The notes under the pieces: model-generated | Seen by the model: only the letters and a program-made list of their open reading frames with translations | Databases searched by the model: none | Told to the model about the DNA's origin: nothing | Assembly (NCBI RefSeq): GCF_002240355.1 | Contig: NZ_CP016353.1 | Span: 6,115,001-6,179,000, forward strand | From: Prauserella marina | GTDB taxonomy: Bacteria; Actinomycetota; Actinomycetes; Mycobacteriales; Pseudonocardiaceae | DNA: 64,000 bases | Direction of reading: 5' to 3' | Made by a program: the position numbers and the translations under genes | Shown here: piece by piece, positions 38,623 to 47,656 of the stretch | How positions within the stretch are numbered: the stretch's first letter is position 1 | How the letters are laid out: each line of letters starts with the position of its first letter

Positions 38623-39306
38623 ATGCCTGGCCTCAGCGGTGATCAGATCCGGAAACGTCTCTCGAACGCCCGCCTCTACCTGTGCACGGACGCGAGGCGC
38701 TCACGTGGTGATCTCGCCGAATTCGCCGACGCCGCACTGCGAGGCGGCGTCGACATCATCCAGCTTCGCGACAAGAGCGGTGGCGAACCACTTGAGGCGA
38801 AGGAGGAAATCGCCGCGCTTGAGGTGCTCGCGGCGGCCTGCGAGAAGCACGGTGCGCTGCTGTCCGTCAACGACAGGTCGGACATCGCCTACGCCGTCGG
38901 AGCCGACGTGCTCCACCTCGGCCAGGACGACCTCCCCGTTCCGGTCGCCCGCGAGCTGCTCGGGGACGGGCCGGTGATCGGCCGCTCGACCCACTCGCTC
39001 GACCAGGCGCTGGCAGCGGCGAAAGAGGAGGGCGTCGACTACTTCTGCGTCGGCCCGTGCTGGCCGACTCCCACGAAACCGGGCCGGTCCGCGCCTGGCC
39101 TCGAACTGGTGAGGGCGGTCGGTACCGAGGTACCGACCGCCCTGCCGTGGTTCGCCATCGGCGGTATCGATCTCGACCGCCTGCCTCAGGTTCGCGAGGC
39201 AAGCGCCTCCCGGGTCGTCGTGGTCAGGGCCATCACCGAGGCGAGCGATCCAGCCGAGGCCGCCTCGGCGCTTCGTTCGGCACTCACGGCACCGCGTTCG
39301 GTGTGA
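38623..39306 (+). CDS. thiE: Thiamine phosphate synthase
   Basis: The 227-residue TIM-barrel enzyme couples HMP-PP with thiazole phosphate to give thiamine phosphate. Signatures: [42 protein letters not shown], the diphosphate loop [12 protein letters not shown], and WFAIGGIDL. It is divergent from thiOSG across the second riboswitch. The ATG at 38623 gives the standard family length; upstream in-frame extension runs through the riboswitch sequence. Its 3' end overlaps the next (convergent) gene by 23 bp. Confidence 0.95.
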   Translation: MPGLSGDQIRKRLSNARLYLCTDARRSRGDLAEFADAALRGGVDIIQLRDKSGGEPLEAKEEIAALEVLAAACEKHGALLSVNDRSDIAYAVGADVLHLGQDDLPVPVARELLGDGPVIGRSTHSLDQALAAAKEEGVDYFCVGPCWPTPTKPGRSAPGLELVRAVGTEVPTALPWFAIGGIDLDRLPQVREASASRVVVVRAITEASDPAEAASALRSALTAPRSV

Positions 39307-40180
39307 CCTCGGCGCCGCCGCCCGTTCCCGACCCGTCCTCGATGTCGGCAGGCGGAGACTCGGGGGCCTCGGACTGGCTGGAAGGGCTCTCCCTCGTCGG
39401 GGTCTGCTCCGTCGAGCTCGACTCACCGGGTTGCTGCGACTCGCTGGTCGGCGCGGGGCTTTCCGGAGACTCGCTCGTCGTGGCCGGCGCCTGCTGGGTC
39501 GGCGTCTGCTGCTGGTCGGGGCTCTCTTCCCGGTGCTCGTCACCGCCCGTCGTTCCAGAGCCCTTGCCGACGAGCTGGCCGACCGTGCTGCCCTGTCCTC
39601 CGGAAACGGACTTGCCCGTGATTCCCTCGACGCCGGTGATGACGGCCATGCCGATGACGAAGGCGACCGCGCTGGTACCCACGATGAGCGGCCAGCGTCG
39701 CTTCCACCACGCGGCGTTGAACGCCTTCCTCCTGCCGCTCTCGTCGTCATCGGTGTCGTTCCCGCCCGGCTTGGGCAGATACACCGTCGGTGCGTCGGGA
39801 TCACCGTGCGGGCTCGCCGGTACGGGGAACCGGGTTGTCGGCTGATCGATCCCGCCCGCCCTGTGCCCTTGCTTGGCCCCGGGCCCCGGCTGGGCGAGTT
39901 TGACCGTCCAGCCCTTGCCGTCGGTGATCGCCGCGCTCGCGGCGGCCTTCGCCTTCTTGGTCGCCTCTTTCGTTCCGGTGAACGAACGAAGATAGAACTC
40001 GCTGCCGACCGTTGTCAGCACGCTGATCAAGCCCGCGCCGAGTACTGTTCCGTACACGCCGAGCGACGAACCGAGAAAAGCCGCCGTGACAGCGGCAAGC
40101 GCCGCCGCCGCGACCTGCGCAGGTCTGAGGCCGGTTTTTTCCGTTTCCTCTTTCGCTTCTTTCGATTTCTCGTCAGTCAT
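39284..40180 (-). CDS. Membrane protein of unknown function with Ser/Pro-rich tail
   Basis: I do not recognise a family for this 298-residue protein. It starts with a charged Lys/Glu-rich stretch ([16 protein letters not shown]), a hydrophobic Ala-rich region (about residues 22-60), a basic/Gly-Pro linker, a second clear transmembrane helix ([18 protein letters not shown], about 165-182) and an extended extracellular-looking tail of about 110 residues very rich in Ser, Thr, Gln, Glu and Pro. The tail is typical of actinomycete wall-spanning linkers. It converges with thiE, overlapping by 23 bp. Confidence 0.7.
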   Translation of the reverse strand: MTDEKSKEAKEETEKTGLRPAQVAAAALAAVTAAFLGSSLGVYGTVLGAGLISVLTTVGSEFYLRSFTGTKEATKKAKAAASAAITDGKGWTVKLAQPGPGAKQGHRAGGIDQPTTRFPVPASPHGDPDAPTVYLPKPGGNDTDDDESGRRKAFNAAWWKRRWPLIVGTSAVAFVIGMAVITGVEGITGKSVSGGQGSTVGQLVGKGSGTTGGDEHREESPDQQQTPTQQAPATTSESPESPAPTSESQQPGESSSTEQTPTRESPSSQSEAPESPPADIEDGSGTGGGAEVTPNAVP

Positions 40181-40303
40181 GATTCCGATCGCTCGCGATT
40201 GCGCTCCCCACTGCCCTACTCAACGAGTTCATCGCCGCAAACACTCCCGGCGTTGCCTGAAGTGAGCGCGGACACGCCTATCTCATCTGTCTACAGTGGA
40301 CTT

Positions 40304-41758
40304 TCAGAATTTCACATGTTCTTGACGGGGCTGGGCATCCGAAAGCACGTTACCGCGAATTCCGAACGCGAGAACGGCTCCGACGACCAGTAGTCCAGCG
40401 CATACCCACATGGCGTCGCGCCAACCCGCCGTCAATGCAACCGGATCGGAGTAGGCGGCTCCGCTGAGCCCCGCGATCGCGGGCAACAACGCCACCGCGA
40501 GCAGATTGCCCGTCCGCGCGATCGCGTTGTTCACACCTGAGGCGACACCGGCGAGGTGGTCTGGAGCGGCGGCGAGAACGGTCGCCGTGACCGGGGCGAC
40601 GACCGTCGCGAGCCCAAGGCCGAACACGACGACGGCAGGCAGCACCGTGCCGACATAGGAAGCACCGGGAACCACCCTGCGCAGCAGCAGTACCCCGGCC
40701 GCGAGCAGCAACGGCCCCACGATGAGCTGGGTGCGCGGCCCGATGCGCTGCGCGAGCGCGCCGGACCGGCCGGAGAGCACGAGCATCAGGAACGTGATGG
40801 GCAGGCTCGCCGCGCCTGCGAGCATCGGCGAGTAGCCGAGCGATCCCTGAAGTTGGAGCACCATGAGCATCAGCACGCCACCGAGCGCCGCGTAGACGAC
40901 GAGCGTCAGTCCGTTCGCGAGCGCGAATGTACGGTCGGCGAAGATGGAGGGCGGGATCAGCGGCCGTCGCGAACGGAGCTGGAGCACCACGAACGCGACG
41001 AGCCCGAGAACACCGGCCACCCCGGACACCACGACGAGCGGATCGTCGAATCCCCTCGGCTTCGCCTCGACGAGCGCGGCCGTGACCCCGGCAAGGCCGA
41101 TCGCGCACAGTGCCGAGGACAACACACTCGGTCGGTCGTGCCGGCGGAGCTGATCACAGGACTCGGGAACGTAGCGCCGCGCCAGCACGATGCAGACGAC
41201 CGCGAGCGGGAGGTTGATGAAGAACGCGAGCCGCCACGACCACACCTGCACCAGCACGCCGCCGAGCAGCGGACCGATGGCCGCAGCGAGCCCGCCGAGT
41301 CCCGACCACGCCCCGATCGCCCTCGCCCTGTCCTCTTTGGCGAAGGTCGCTTGCAATATCGCGAGCGAGCCCGGCGTCAGCAAAGCTCCCCCGATGCCCT
41401 GTAGTACTCGCGCCGCGACGAGCAGCTCGGTGGTCGGAGCCAAACCGCACAACAACGAGGCGATGGCGAACCAGACGACCCCGATCTGAAAAACCCGCAA
41501 CCTGCCGTAGCGGTCGCCGAGGGCACCGGCGATGAGGATCAGCGAGGCGAGCGAGAGCAGATATCCGTCGAGGATCCACTGGAGACCGGCGACCGAGGCC
41601 CCCAGCTCGTCACCGATCCTCGGCAGCGCGACGTTGACGACCGAGCCGTCGAGCATGGCCATTCCGGAGCCGAGGATGGTCGTGGCCAGCACGCCGCGCG
41701 CCGTGGCGCTTCCCCACCTGATGCCGGCGTTGTCCACCGGTGTCACCGGATCTGCCAT
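40304..41758 (-). CDS. DHA2-family (EmrB/QacA-like) MFS drug exporter
   Basis: The 484-residue protein is a 14-helix major facilitator of the DHA2 family, which exports drugs and toxic cations in exchange for protons. Motif C/antiporter GGLAAAIGPLLGGVL and motif A GDRYGRLRV are visible, and motif D1-like residues occur in MAMLDGSVVNVALPRIGDEL. The ATG at 41758 has GGAGG upstream; a longer open frame upstream is on the complementary strand of the GntR gene and was ignored. It follows the GntR regulator by 64 bp in the same direction, so the two may share a transcript. Confidence 0.9.
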   Translation of the reverse strand: MADPVTPVDNAGIRWGSATARGVLATTILGSGMAMLDGSVVNVALPRIGDELGASVAGLQWILDGYLLSLASLILIAGALGDRYGRLRVFQIGVVWFAIASLLCGLAPTTELLVAARVLQGIGGALLTPGSLAILQATFAKEDRARAIGAWSGLGGLAAAIGPLLGGVLVQVWSWRLAFFINLPLAVVCIVLARRYVPESCDQLRRHDRPSVLSSALCAIGLAGVTAALVEAKPRGFDDPLVVVSGVAGVLGLVAFVVLQLRSRRPLIPPSIFADRTFALANGLTLVVYAALGGVLMLMVLQLQGSLGYSPMLAGAASLPITFLMLVLSGRSGALAQRIGPRTQLIVGPLLLAAGVLLLRRVVPGASYVGTVLPAVVVFGLGLATVVAPVTATVLAAAPDHLAGVASGVNNAIARTGNLLAVALLPAIAGLSGAAYSDPVALTAGWRDAMWVCAGLLVVGAVLAFGIRGNVLSDAQPRQEHVKF

Positions 41759-41822
41759 CACCGCCTCCAGAGGCCGCCCTCCCGTGAGGGTGCCCGCGAA
41801 CCGCGTCGCGGGCACCTCGGGT

Positions 41823-42581
41823 TCACGGTCTGGTGAGGGTCGTGACGAACTTGTATCGGTCGCCCCTGTAGATGGACCTGACGAACTCGACGGGCTTGCC
41901 GTCCGAACCGAACGAGTGCCGGGAGAGCAGCAGCACCGGCATTCCGACGTCGGCGCCGAGCAGTTCGGCCTCCTGCGGACCGGCCAGCGAGGTCTCGATG
42001 GTCTCCTCTGCCCTTTCCAGTTCGACGCCATACCGCTCCCGCAGCGCCGCGTAGAGCGAAGCGCCCTCGGTGAGGTGCTTGCGAAGGCCACGGAACCTTG
42101 CCGAAGGCAAGTGCGTCGTCTCCAGCGCCATCGGCTCCCCGTCGGCGAGCCGCAACCTGCGCAACCGCAGCACCTTGGCGCCGGTGCGGATGCCGAGCAG
42201 CTTGGGCAGTTCGGCCTCGGCGTGGATCTCGTCGATCTCCAGCAGGCGCGAGGACGGCTCCCTGCCCTGCGCTCGCATGTCCTCCGTGTAGGACGAGAGC
42301 TGGAGCCGCTGGGCGAGCTTCGGTTCCGCCGCGAAGGTGCCCTTGCCCTGCACCCTGTGCAGCCTGCCCTCGGCGGTCAGGTCCGCAAGTGCTTGACGAA
42401 CTGTCGTGCGCGATACGTTGAATTCTCCCGCGAGCGCCCGCTCCGTGGGGATGGGCGACCCGGCAGGCAACGCTTCGAGCAGGTCGAGCAGATGCTGTTT
42501 GAGCGCCCAGTACTTCGGTTCACGCTGGCCACGCGTGCCGGGTGCCGAACCCGACCCACCGCCCGAAACCGCCTGCAACAT
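41823..42581 (-). CDS. GntR/HutC-family regulator, DasR/NagR-like
   Basis: The 252-residue regulator has a GntR winged helix ([41 protein letters not shown]) and a UTRA effector domain (about 95-250). DasR/NagR proteins of this type sense glucosamine- or N-acetylglucosamine-6-phosphate and control amino-sugar use. The divergent gene is an amino-sugar isomerase/deaminase-type protein, and a DasR-like site lies between them. The ATG at 42581 follows AAGGAG; an earlier in-frame start was rejected. Confidence 0.88.
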   Translation of the reverse strand: MLQAVSGGGSGSAPGTRGQREPKYWALKQHLLDLLEALPAGSPIPTERALAGEFNVSRTTVRQALADLTAEGRLHRVQGKGTFAAEPKLAQRLQLSSYTEDMRAQGREPSSRLLEIDEIHAEAELPKLLGIRTGAKVLRLRRLRLADGEPMALETTHLPSARFRGLRKHLTEGASLYAALRERYGVELERAEETIETSLAGPQEAELLGADVGMPVLLLSRHSFGSDGKPVEFVRSIYRGDRYKFVTTLTRP

Positions 42582-42657
42582 GACCGACTCCTTCACTGAA
42601 CGCCTCATACTCCACCTGCAAAGCTACCCTGCACGAAATGCATTGAACCTGGTTACT

Positions 42658-42673
42658 ATTGGTCTAGACCTTG
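42658..42673. promoter_or_regulatory. DasR-responsive (dre) element
   Basis: The sequence ATTGGTCTAGACCTTG matches the DasR consensus (A[C/G]TGGTCTAGACCA[C/G]T) at most positions, with a perfect GGTCTAGACC core. It lies between the divergent GntR gene and the SIS/NagK operon, in the position expected for repression or autoregulation by the GntR protein. Confidence 0.8.
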
Positions 42674-42695
42674 TCGGATGACGAGAGGGACCACT

Positions 42696-43739
42696 GTGAT
42701 AGAGGGCAAGGCGGGCCGGAATATGACGGCTGAGATCGGCGAGCAACCCCGGATACTCGCCGAACTGGTCGAGACCCGGGCCGAGATCGCCGCCGTGGCC
42801 GAGGCCGTCGCGCGGCGGCCACCTCGCTTCGCCCTGCTGGCGGCGAGGGGTTCCAGCGACCACGCGGCCCTGTACGCCAAGTACCTGATCGAGGTACTGC
42901 TGGGGTTACCGGCCGGTTTGGTTTCTCCTTCAACGACCACACTCTACGGAGCACGGCCAGACCTCAGGGACGTACTGCTCGTCTCGGTCAGCCAGAGCGG
43001 CGGCTCCCCCGACCTGCTCGAAGTCACCGAGGCCGCCCGCGAGCGGGGCGCGCTGACCGTCGCGGTCAGCAACACCCCTGACTCGCCGCTCACGCGCGCG
43101 GCGGAACTGGCCGTCCCCGTCAAGGCAGGCGAGGAGCACGCGGTCGCCGCCACGAAGACGTATTCGGCGACGTTGCTCGCGCTCTACCTGTTCGTCGACG
43201 CCGTCCGAGGAGGCATCGGAACCGAGGTCGCCGACATCGGCCGACTCGCACAACACTCCCTCGACTCGACGGAAGCCGAAGTCGCCCGTGCCGTCGACCG
43301 GTACCGGTTCGCCGACCGCGTCATCACCACCGGCAGGGGCTACTCCTATGCGACGGCATTGGAGGCCGCGTTGAAACTCGCCGAGACGAGCTATCTCGCC
43401 ACTCGCGCCTACAGTGGTGCCGACCTATTGCACGGACCGGTCGCCGCCGTCGACGAGGACACCGCGGTACTCGCGATCACCAGCGAAGGCAATGGCGGAA
43501 CCGCGATGCGCGATCCGCTCGACGCGGTCGCGGCGAGAGGCGCCGACGTACTCGCCGTCGGCTCGGCCGCCTCCGCGATGAGGGCCGCCGTCCGCATCGA
43601 ACTGCCGCGAACGGCAGAGGAGGTGGCGCCCATACTGGAGATACTGCCGGTACAGCGGCTCGCCCTTTCGCTCGCGCTGGCGAGGGGCTTCGACCCCGAC
43701 AACCCTCGTGGCCTGCGAAAGGTGACCAAAACCCGATGA
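42696..43739 (+). CDS. SIS-domain amino-sugar phosphate isomerase/deaminase
   Basis: The 347-residue protein has two SIS (sugar isomerase) domains like the C-terminal half of GlmS. Key blocks: ARGSSDHAALYAKYL, VSQSGGSPDLLE, AVAATKTYSATLLAL, GRGYSYATALEAALKLAETSY with the catalytic Glu, and DLLHGPVAAV. It lacks the GlmS glutaminase domain, so it likely deaminates or isomerises glucosamine-6-phosphate-type substrates (AgaS/NagB-II group). The GTG at 42696 has GAGGGA upstream; the ATG at 42678 does not. It is coupled to NagK by a 4-bp overlap. Confidence 0.88.
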   Translation: MIEGKAGRNMTAEIGEQPRILAELVETRAEIAAVAEAVARRPPRFALLAARGSSDHAALYAKYLIEVLLGLPAGLVSPSTTTLYGARPDLRDVLLVSVSQSGGSPDLLEVTEAARERGALTVAVSNTPDSPLTRAAELAVPVKAGEEHAVAATKTYSATLLALYLFVDAVRGGIGTEVADIGRLAQHSLDSTEAEVARAVDRYRFADRVITTGRGYSYATALEAALKLAETSYLATRAYSGADLLHGPVAAVDEDTAVLAITSEGNGGTAMRDPLDAVAARGADVLAVGSAASAMRAAVRIELPRTAEEVAPILEILPVQRLALSLALARGFDPDNPRGLRKVTKTR

Positions 43740-44680
43740 ACTTCGCGATCGGCGTCGACGCGGGAGGCACCGCCTCACGAGCCGTCGCTCTCGCCGAGGA
43801 CGGCACCCGCCTCGGTTCCGGTCTCGGCGGAGGGAGCAACCCGAACTCGGTACCCGCCGAGCAGGCCGCCGCGGCCGTCGCCGCTGTCATCGCCGACGCG
43901 ATGCGCGGGCTCGACCCCTCGCTGCTTCGCGCGTGCGTGATCGGCATGGCCGGCACGAGCAAGCTCACCGATCCGGCTGTCGCCACGATCTTCGAGACGG
44001 CACTGCGCCCACTCGGCCTCAAGGGGAAACCCCGGTTCGTCTCCGACGCCGAGGCCGCCTTCGCCTCAGCCACCGAGGAACCCGACGGCACCGTGCTGAT
44101 CGCGGGCACCGGCTCCATAGCGGGCCGGATCAGGGGAAGGCGGATGGCCTCTGTCGTCGGCGGCTATGGCTGGCTACTCGGCGACGAGGGCTCGGGGTTC
44201 TGGATCGGCAGGGAAGCCGTCCGGCGGACCCTCGACGCGCTGCACGGTGACCTCCCGCTCGGCAAGCTGGCCACGGCCGTCCTCGCCGAGGCAGGCGTGC
44301 CGCCCGACGAGACAAGGGCGGCTCACCTGCTGATCACCGCGGCCAACGCCGATCTTCCCGTTCGCCTTTCCCGGTTCGCGCCGCTGGTCAGCGACGCCGC
44401 GGCCGCCGATCCCGTCGCCAGAGACATCGTCGAGCGAGCGGCGGCTCAGCTCGTGGAAGCCGCGCTCGCGGCCCGCGAACCCGGCGAGACGACGCCGGTC
44501 GTTCTTGTCGGCAGTGTGCTCGGCAACGAGAGCCCGGTCGGTGAACTGGTCCGTGCCGACCTCTCCGACCTGCGAGTACTCGCCAGTTCAGACGGGGTCG
44601 GCGGCGCGGTGAGACTCGCGATGATCGACGCTTTCGGCGAGCACGCCGCGACGCGGCCGTCGCGTGGGGTCACAGACTGA
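43736..44680 (+). CDS. N-acetylglucosamine kinase (BadF/BadG/BcrA ATPase family)
   Basis: The 314-residue ASKHA-fold kinase has phosphate 1 motif GVDAGGTASRAVAL, SDAEAAFASA, GTVLIAGTGSIAGR and the Gly-Asp-Glu motif GWLLGDEGSGFWIG. Family members phosphorylate N-acetylglucosamine with ATP, including recycling of wall fragments. The neighbouring SIS enzyme could next deaminate/isomerise the product, and the dre site ties both to amino-sugar signalling. ATGA overlap with the upstream gene. Confidence 0.9.
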   Translation: MNFAIGVDAGGTASRAVALAEDGTRLGSGLGGGSNPNSVPAEQAAAAVAAVIADAMRGLDPSLLRACVIGMAGTSKLTDPAVATIFETALRPLGLKGKPRFVSDAEAAFASATEEPDGTVLIAGTGSIAGRIRGRRMASVVGGYGWLLGDEGSGFWIGREAVRRTLDALHGDLPLGKLATAVLAEAGVPPDETRAAHLLITAANADLPVRLSRFAPLVSDAAAADPVARDIVERAAAQLVEAALAAREPGETTPVVLVGSVLGNESPVGELVRADLSDLRVLASSDGVGGAVRLAMIDAFGEHAATRPSRGVTD

Positions 44681-44865
44681 AAACGATGCCGGACACCGGC
44701 CGATGACAGACCACAGTGGACAGACAGCCGGTTGACCTGGGCTTCCTTGTCTGACACCGATGCCGGAAAAGTGCGGTTGTCGCCTCTTCGCGCTGCGAGT
44801 TACGCCACAGCAACCCCACGGATCGGGAAAACCAGCTGCGAATACGCCCCTTGAAGGAGAAAACT

Positions 44866-44895
44866 ATGACGTCCGATCAACCGACGGTGGCGTAG
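44866..44895 (+). other. Nine-codon open frame with a strong ribosome site
   Basis: Within the 294-bp gap 44681-44974, AAGGAG is followed at ideal spacing by ATG and a nine-codon frame (MTSDQPTVA) ending in TAG. It may be a leader peptide for the SGNH gene 80 bp further on, or the start of a lost gene. A DasR-like core, CGTCTAGACG, follows at 44929-44938. Nothing else is seen in the gap. Confidence 0.35.
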
Positions 44896-44974
44896 GTCGG
44901 GATTGCGGGGGCATTCTCGGTTGTTGATCGTCTAGACGCGGATTTCACAGGGCGCTCGCGGAGGGAGAGACCTC

Positions 44975-45781
44975 GTGTCCGAATTCAACAGCTTCGTTGC
45001 GATCGGCGACAGCTTCACCGAGGGTCTCAATGACGAGTTGCCTGACGGCAGCTTCAAGGGGTGGGCCGACCGGCTCGCGGGGATCCTCGCGAACGGACGC
45101 TCCGAGTTCCGCTATGCCAACCTCGCGCTTCGCGGCAAGATGCTCGCCGAGATCATGTCCGAGCAGCTGCCCATCGCGCTGGACATCAGGCCCGACCTCG
45201 TGACGGTGTGCGCGGGCGGCAACGACATCATCGTTCCCGGTGCCGACGTCGACGCGACGGCGGCTGCCTTCGAGGAAGGCGTCGCCGCGCTCAGGTCGAA
45301 AGGCATCGAGGTGGTCATCTTCACCGGGCCCGACACCAAGAGCATGTCGGTGATGAGCATCCTGCGGGGCAAAGTCGGCATCTACAACGCCCACCTCTGG
45401 GCGATCGCGGAGCGGCACGGCGCGCGGGTCGTGGACCTGTGGGCGATGGACGCGCTGCACGACGTCCGCGCGTGGAGCGACGACCGGCTGCATTTCACCC
45501 CGGAGGGGCACAGGCGGATCGCGCTGCGCACGGCCGAGGTGCTCGGCGTTCCCACCGAGTTCGACTGGCGCGAGCCGTGGCCGGAGTCCCCTGATCACGC
45601 GAACTGGCTCACCCTGCGCCGTTCCGACCTCGAATGGACGAGGATGCACCTGCTTCCCTGGATTCGCAGGCACCTTCGCGGCGAGTCGATGGGAGACGGA
45701 CTGGCGCCGAAACGGCCGAGGCTGACCCCTCTTCTCGACCGACCGAGTACCGCTGACCTGGTGGAACGGGCCGACAACTAG
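44975..45781 (+). CDS. SGNH/GDSL hydrolase, cytoplasmic
   Basis: The 268-residue protein has SGNH blocks: block I VAIGDSFTEG (nucleophile Ser), block II NLALRGKM, block III CAGGNDI, and block V DRLHFTPEGHRRIA (catalytic Asp-His). No signal peptide is present. Homologues are common in actinobacteria; the substrate is unknown but acyl or acetyl esters are likely. GTG start, preceded by GGAGGGAG. Same direction as the ArfA-like gene 46 bp downstream. Confidence 0.88.
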   Translation: MSEFNSFVAIGDSFTEGLNDELPDGSFKGWADRLAGILANGRSEFRYANLALRGKMLAEIMSEQLPIALDIRPDLVTVCAGGNDIIVPGADVDATAAAFEEGVAALRSKGIEVVIFTGPDTKSMSVMSILRGKVGIYNAHLWAIAERHGARVVDLWAMDALHDVRAWSDDRLHFTPEGHRRIALRTAEVLGVPTEFDWREPWPESPDHANWLTLRRSDLEWTRMHLLPWIRRHLRGESMGDGLAPKRPRLTPLLDRPSTADLVERADN

Positions 45782-45827
45782 GTCCTCATCTTTCGCGCGC
45801 CATGGCCGGCGCCTTTACAGTCGGTGC

Positions 45828-46511
45828 ATGCCGGGTAACCGCCGCCTGCTCTGGCTGGTTCCGCTCGCACTGCTGGTGACGGGCGTGCTCGCCCTGCTCG
45901 GCACCTGGTCGAGCTCGGGCGGGATCCAAGCCGACCTCACGGAAAAGGCGAGGACGGCGCTCGGCTCCGAGGGGCTGCGGGCCGACGTCACCTTCGACGG
46001 CAGGGACGCCACGCTGCACGGCGTCGCGGCAGAGCAACAAGCGCGGGCCGCCGACGTCGTCGGAGCGGTCGACGGGGTCCGCGCCGTGCGACAGGCACAG
46101 GGAGCGGAACCGAGCGACGACGGTTCCACCGACACGGGCGCCGCCGACCTCAATACCGCGATCGACGAGGAACTGGCGGACGCCCCGATCACCTTCCGGC
46201 CGAACACGGCCGTGCTGACGGGAAAGGGCGAGCAGGCACTTGCCACCGTCCTCGACACAATCCGCTCGGCAGGAGACGAGGCCAAGACCTACGGCTACGA
46301 AGTGGCCGGGTACGCGGCGAAGGTCGCGGGCGGCGACCCACGTGAGTCGGCGCGCCTTTCCTCGGCGAGGGCGGACACCGTCGCGCGAAAGCTCGTCGAC
46401 GCGGGAATCAGCCGCGAAAGGGTCACCACGGTCGGCAAGGGCGACGCGCCGTCGCGGGGCGAGAACGGCGACCCGGCGAAAGACCGGCGCGCTGAAATCA
46501 CGGTCCGGTGA
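45828..46511 (+). CDS. BON-OmpA membrane protein, ArfA/OmpATb-like
   Basis: The 227-residue protein has one N-terminal transmembrane helix (LLWLVPLALLVTGVLALLG), a BON-like domain (about 33-95: AGLRADVTFDGRDATLHGVAA) and a C-terminal OmpA-like domain (about 120-227), ending KGDAPSRGENGDPAKDRRAEI. This is the architecture of M. tuberculosis ArfA (Rv0899). In the OmpA motif, the peptidoglycan-binding Asp of GHTD is lost (GYAAKVAGGD), while the Arg of LSxxRA is kept (LSSARAD), so wall binding may be weakened. It is followed after 12 bp by a small acidic membrane protein, resembling the arfABC layout. Confidence 0.82.
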   Translation: MPGNRRLLWLVPLALLVTGVLALLGTWSSSGGIQADLTEKARTALGSEGLRADVTFDGRDATLHGVAAEQQARAADVVGAVDGVRAVRQAQGAEPSDDGSTDTGAADLNTAIDEELADAPITFRPNTAVLTGKGEQALATVLDTIRSAGDEAKTYGYEVAGYAAKVAGGDPRESARLSSARADTVARKLVDAGISRERVTTVGKGDAPSRGENGDPAKDRRAEITVR

Positions 46512-46523
46512 GGGGGTAGCGAG

Positions 46524-47105
46524 ATGTGGTGGTTGTTCGGGCAGATCTGGCTCTGGCTGCTGATCGCGTTCGTGCTCGGCGCCGGTCTGACCGCGCTGGT
46601 ACTGCGCGGCGGCAGGCGGACGAGCGCGGCCACGCCGGAAGGCAAGCACGAGCGGCACTGGGAGAGGAACCCGACGGCCGCGAACGAGACCACGATGATC
46701 GTGCCGCCCCCGCTGGTGCCCCCGACACCGGGTGAGGAAACCCAGTTCATCCCCACCACACCGTCCAATCAGGACACCCGGCACTGGTACGAAGCTGAGG
46801 AACCCGAACACGACGATTACGACGACTACCCCGACTATGGGGATTTCGGGGACTACGGGGATTTCGGGGAGGACGCCGACGAGGCATACGAGGAAGTCAA
46901 CGGCCGTGCCCCACGGCCGGAGGGACACACCTCGACGGCCGTTCCGCTCGATGCCGTCGACGCGGGTGAGGACGAAGAGGAAGCTCCACCACCAGACCTC
47001 GGCCACCTCGCCGGCACGTTGCCGACCCGACGGGAGTGGCATACCCGCAACGAGTGGCCCGATGAGCAGGACGAGAGGGAGCGGCAGCCGCACCACGGTG
47101 GCTGA
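46524..47105 (+). CDS. Acidic single-pass membrane protein downstream of the ArfA-like gene
   Basis: The 193-residue protein begins with a Trp-rich transmembrane helix (MWWLFGQIWLWLLIAFVLGAG, about 1-27) and then a hydrophilic cytoplasmic or extracellular part rich in Asp, Glu, Tyr and Pro, with near-repeats DYDDYPDYGDFGDYGDFGED. I recognise no domain. It is 12 bp after the BON-OmpA gene with AGGGGG as ribosome site, so the two are co-expressed. In M. tuberculosis arfA is also followed by small membrane protein genes; equivalence is inference. Confidence 0.7.
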   Translation: MWWLFGQIWLWLLIAFVLGAGLTALVLRGGRRTSAATPEGKHERHWERNPTAANETTMIVPPPLVPPTPGEETQFIPTTPSNQDTRHWYEAEEPEHDDYDDYPDYGDFGDYGDFGEDADEAYEEVNGRAPRPEGHTSTAVPLDAVDAGEDEEEAPPPDLGHLAGTLPTRREWHTRNEWPDEQDERERQPHHGG

Positions 47106-47164
47106 GGCACGGCTGATAAGTTCGCCTGACCAGGTCAAGGCAGGTTAGGTAAGGAAAGCTCTGG

Positions 47165-47656
47165 ATGCCGCTCCCGCACTGGACCTCGGACAATGTCCTT
47201 CCACAGGGTCGACACCCCGCTGATCTCTCCGACCTGTACGAACGGTTTGTCTGGGACGCACCACACCGCAACGAGCGCGAGATTCTGTTCAGCGCCCTGA
47301 GCGGTTACCTCGGCGTCGTCACCCGGCTCATCCCATCGGGAAGGGCTTGGGTCAGCGGCCCGCTCACCGATCGCACCCCGGATGTCCCCTCCGACGTCGA
47401 CGTCGTCTTGCTGCCCGACGAATGGGGCACGCTCAAGCGACTCGACGGTCCCGCGCGCGCGGCGCTCTACGGGATGCTCACCCTGCGCGGCGTCATCGCG
47501 GAACAACCCGCGATGTATCTGGAACAAGTGCAGCCAGTCGGCGGTCTGCTCGACGGCTTCCTGTGCCATCCGGGCGACGAGGAGGTGTGGGCCGACGCGT
47601 GGTCGCGAGGAGCCGCACCCGGGATACGCAAAGGCTTCGCGGAGGTGACCTGGTGA
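47165..47656 (+). CDS. DUF6932-like (nucleotidyltransferase-fold) protein, first of a coupled pair
   Basis: The 163-residue protein begins LPHWTSDNVLPQGRHPADLSDLYERFVWDAPHR and has a central RAWVSGPLTDRTPDVPSDVDVVLLP, which resembles the DUF6932 family (LPpGiHpas...DGSFVT.K..PgDiDl) of nucleotidyltransferase-fold proteins. The two Asp in DVDVV match the metal-binding DxD of that fold. The Gly-Ser pair usual before them is Gly-Pro here, so catalysis is doubtful. The stop overlaps the start of the next gene by 4 bases (GTGA), a strong sign that the two proteins work together. AAGGAAAG is a good ribosome site. Confidence 0.6.
   Translation: MPLPHWTSDNVLPQGRHPADLSDLYERFVWDAPHRNEREILFSALSGYLGVVTRLIPSGRAWVSGPLTDRTPDVPSDVDVVLLPDEWGTLKRLDGPARAALYGMLTLRGVIAEQPAMYLEQVQPVGGLLDGFLCHPGDEEVWADAWSRGAAPGIRKGFAEVTW

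Noticed and set aside
44929-44938. CGTCTAGACG as a second DasR site
   Set aside because: Only the 6-bp core TCTAGA and two flanking pairs match; too weak to call as a site, mentioned only as a hint.
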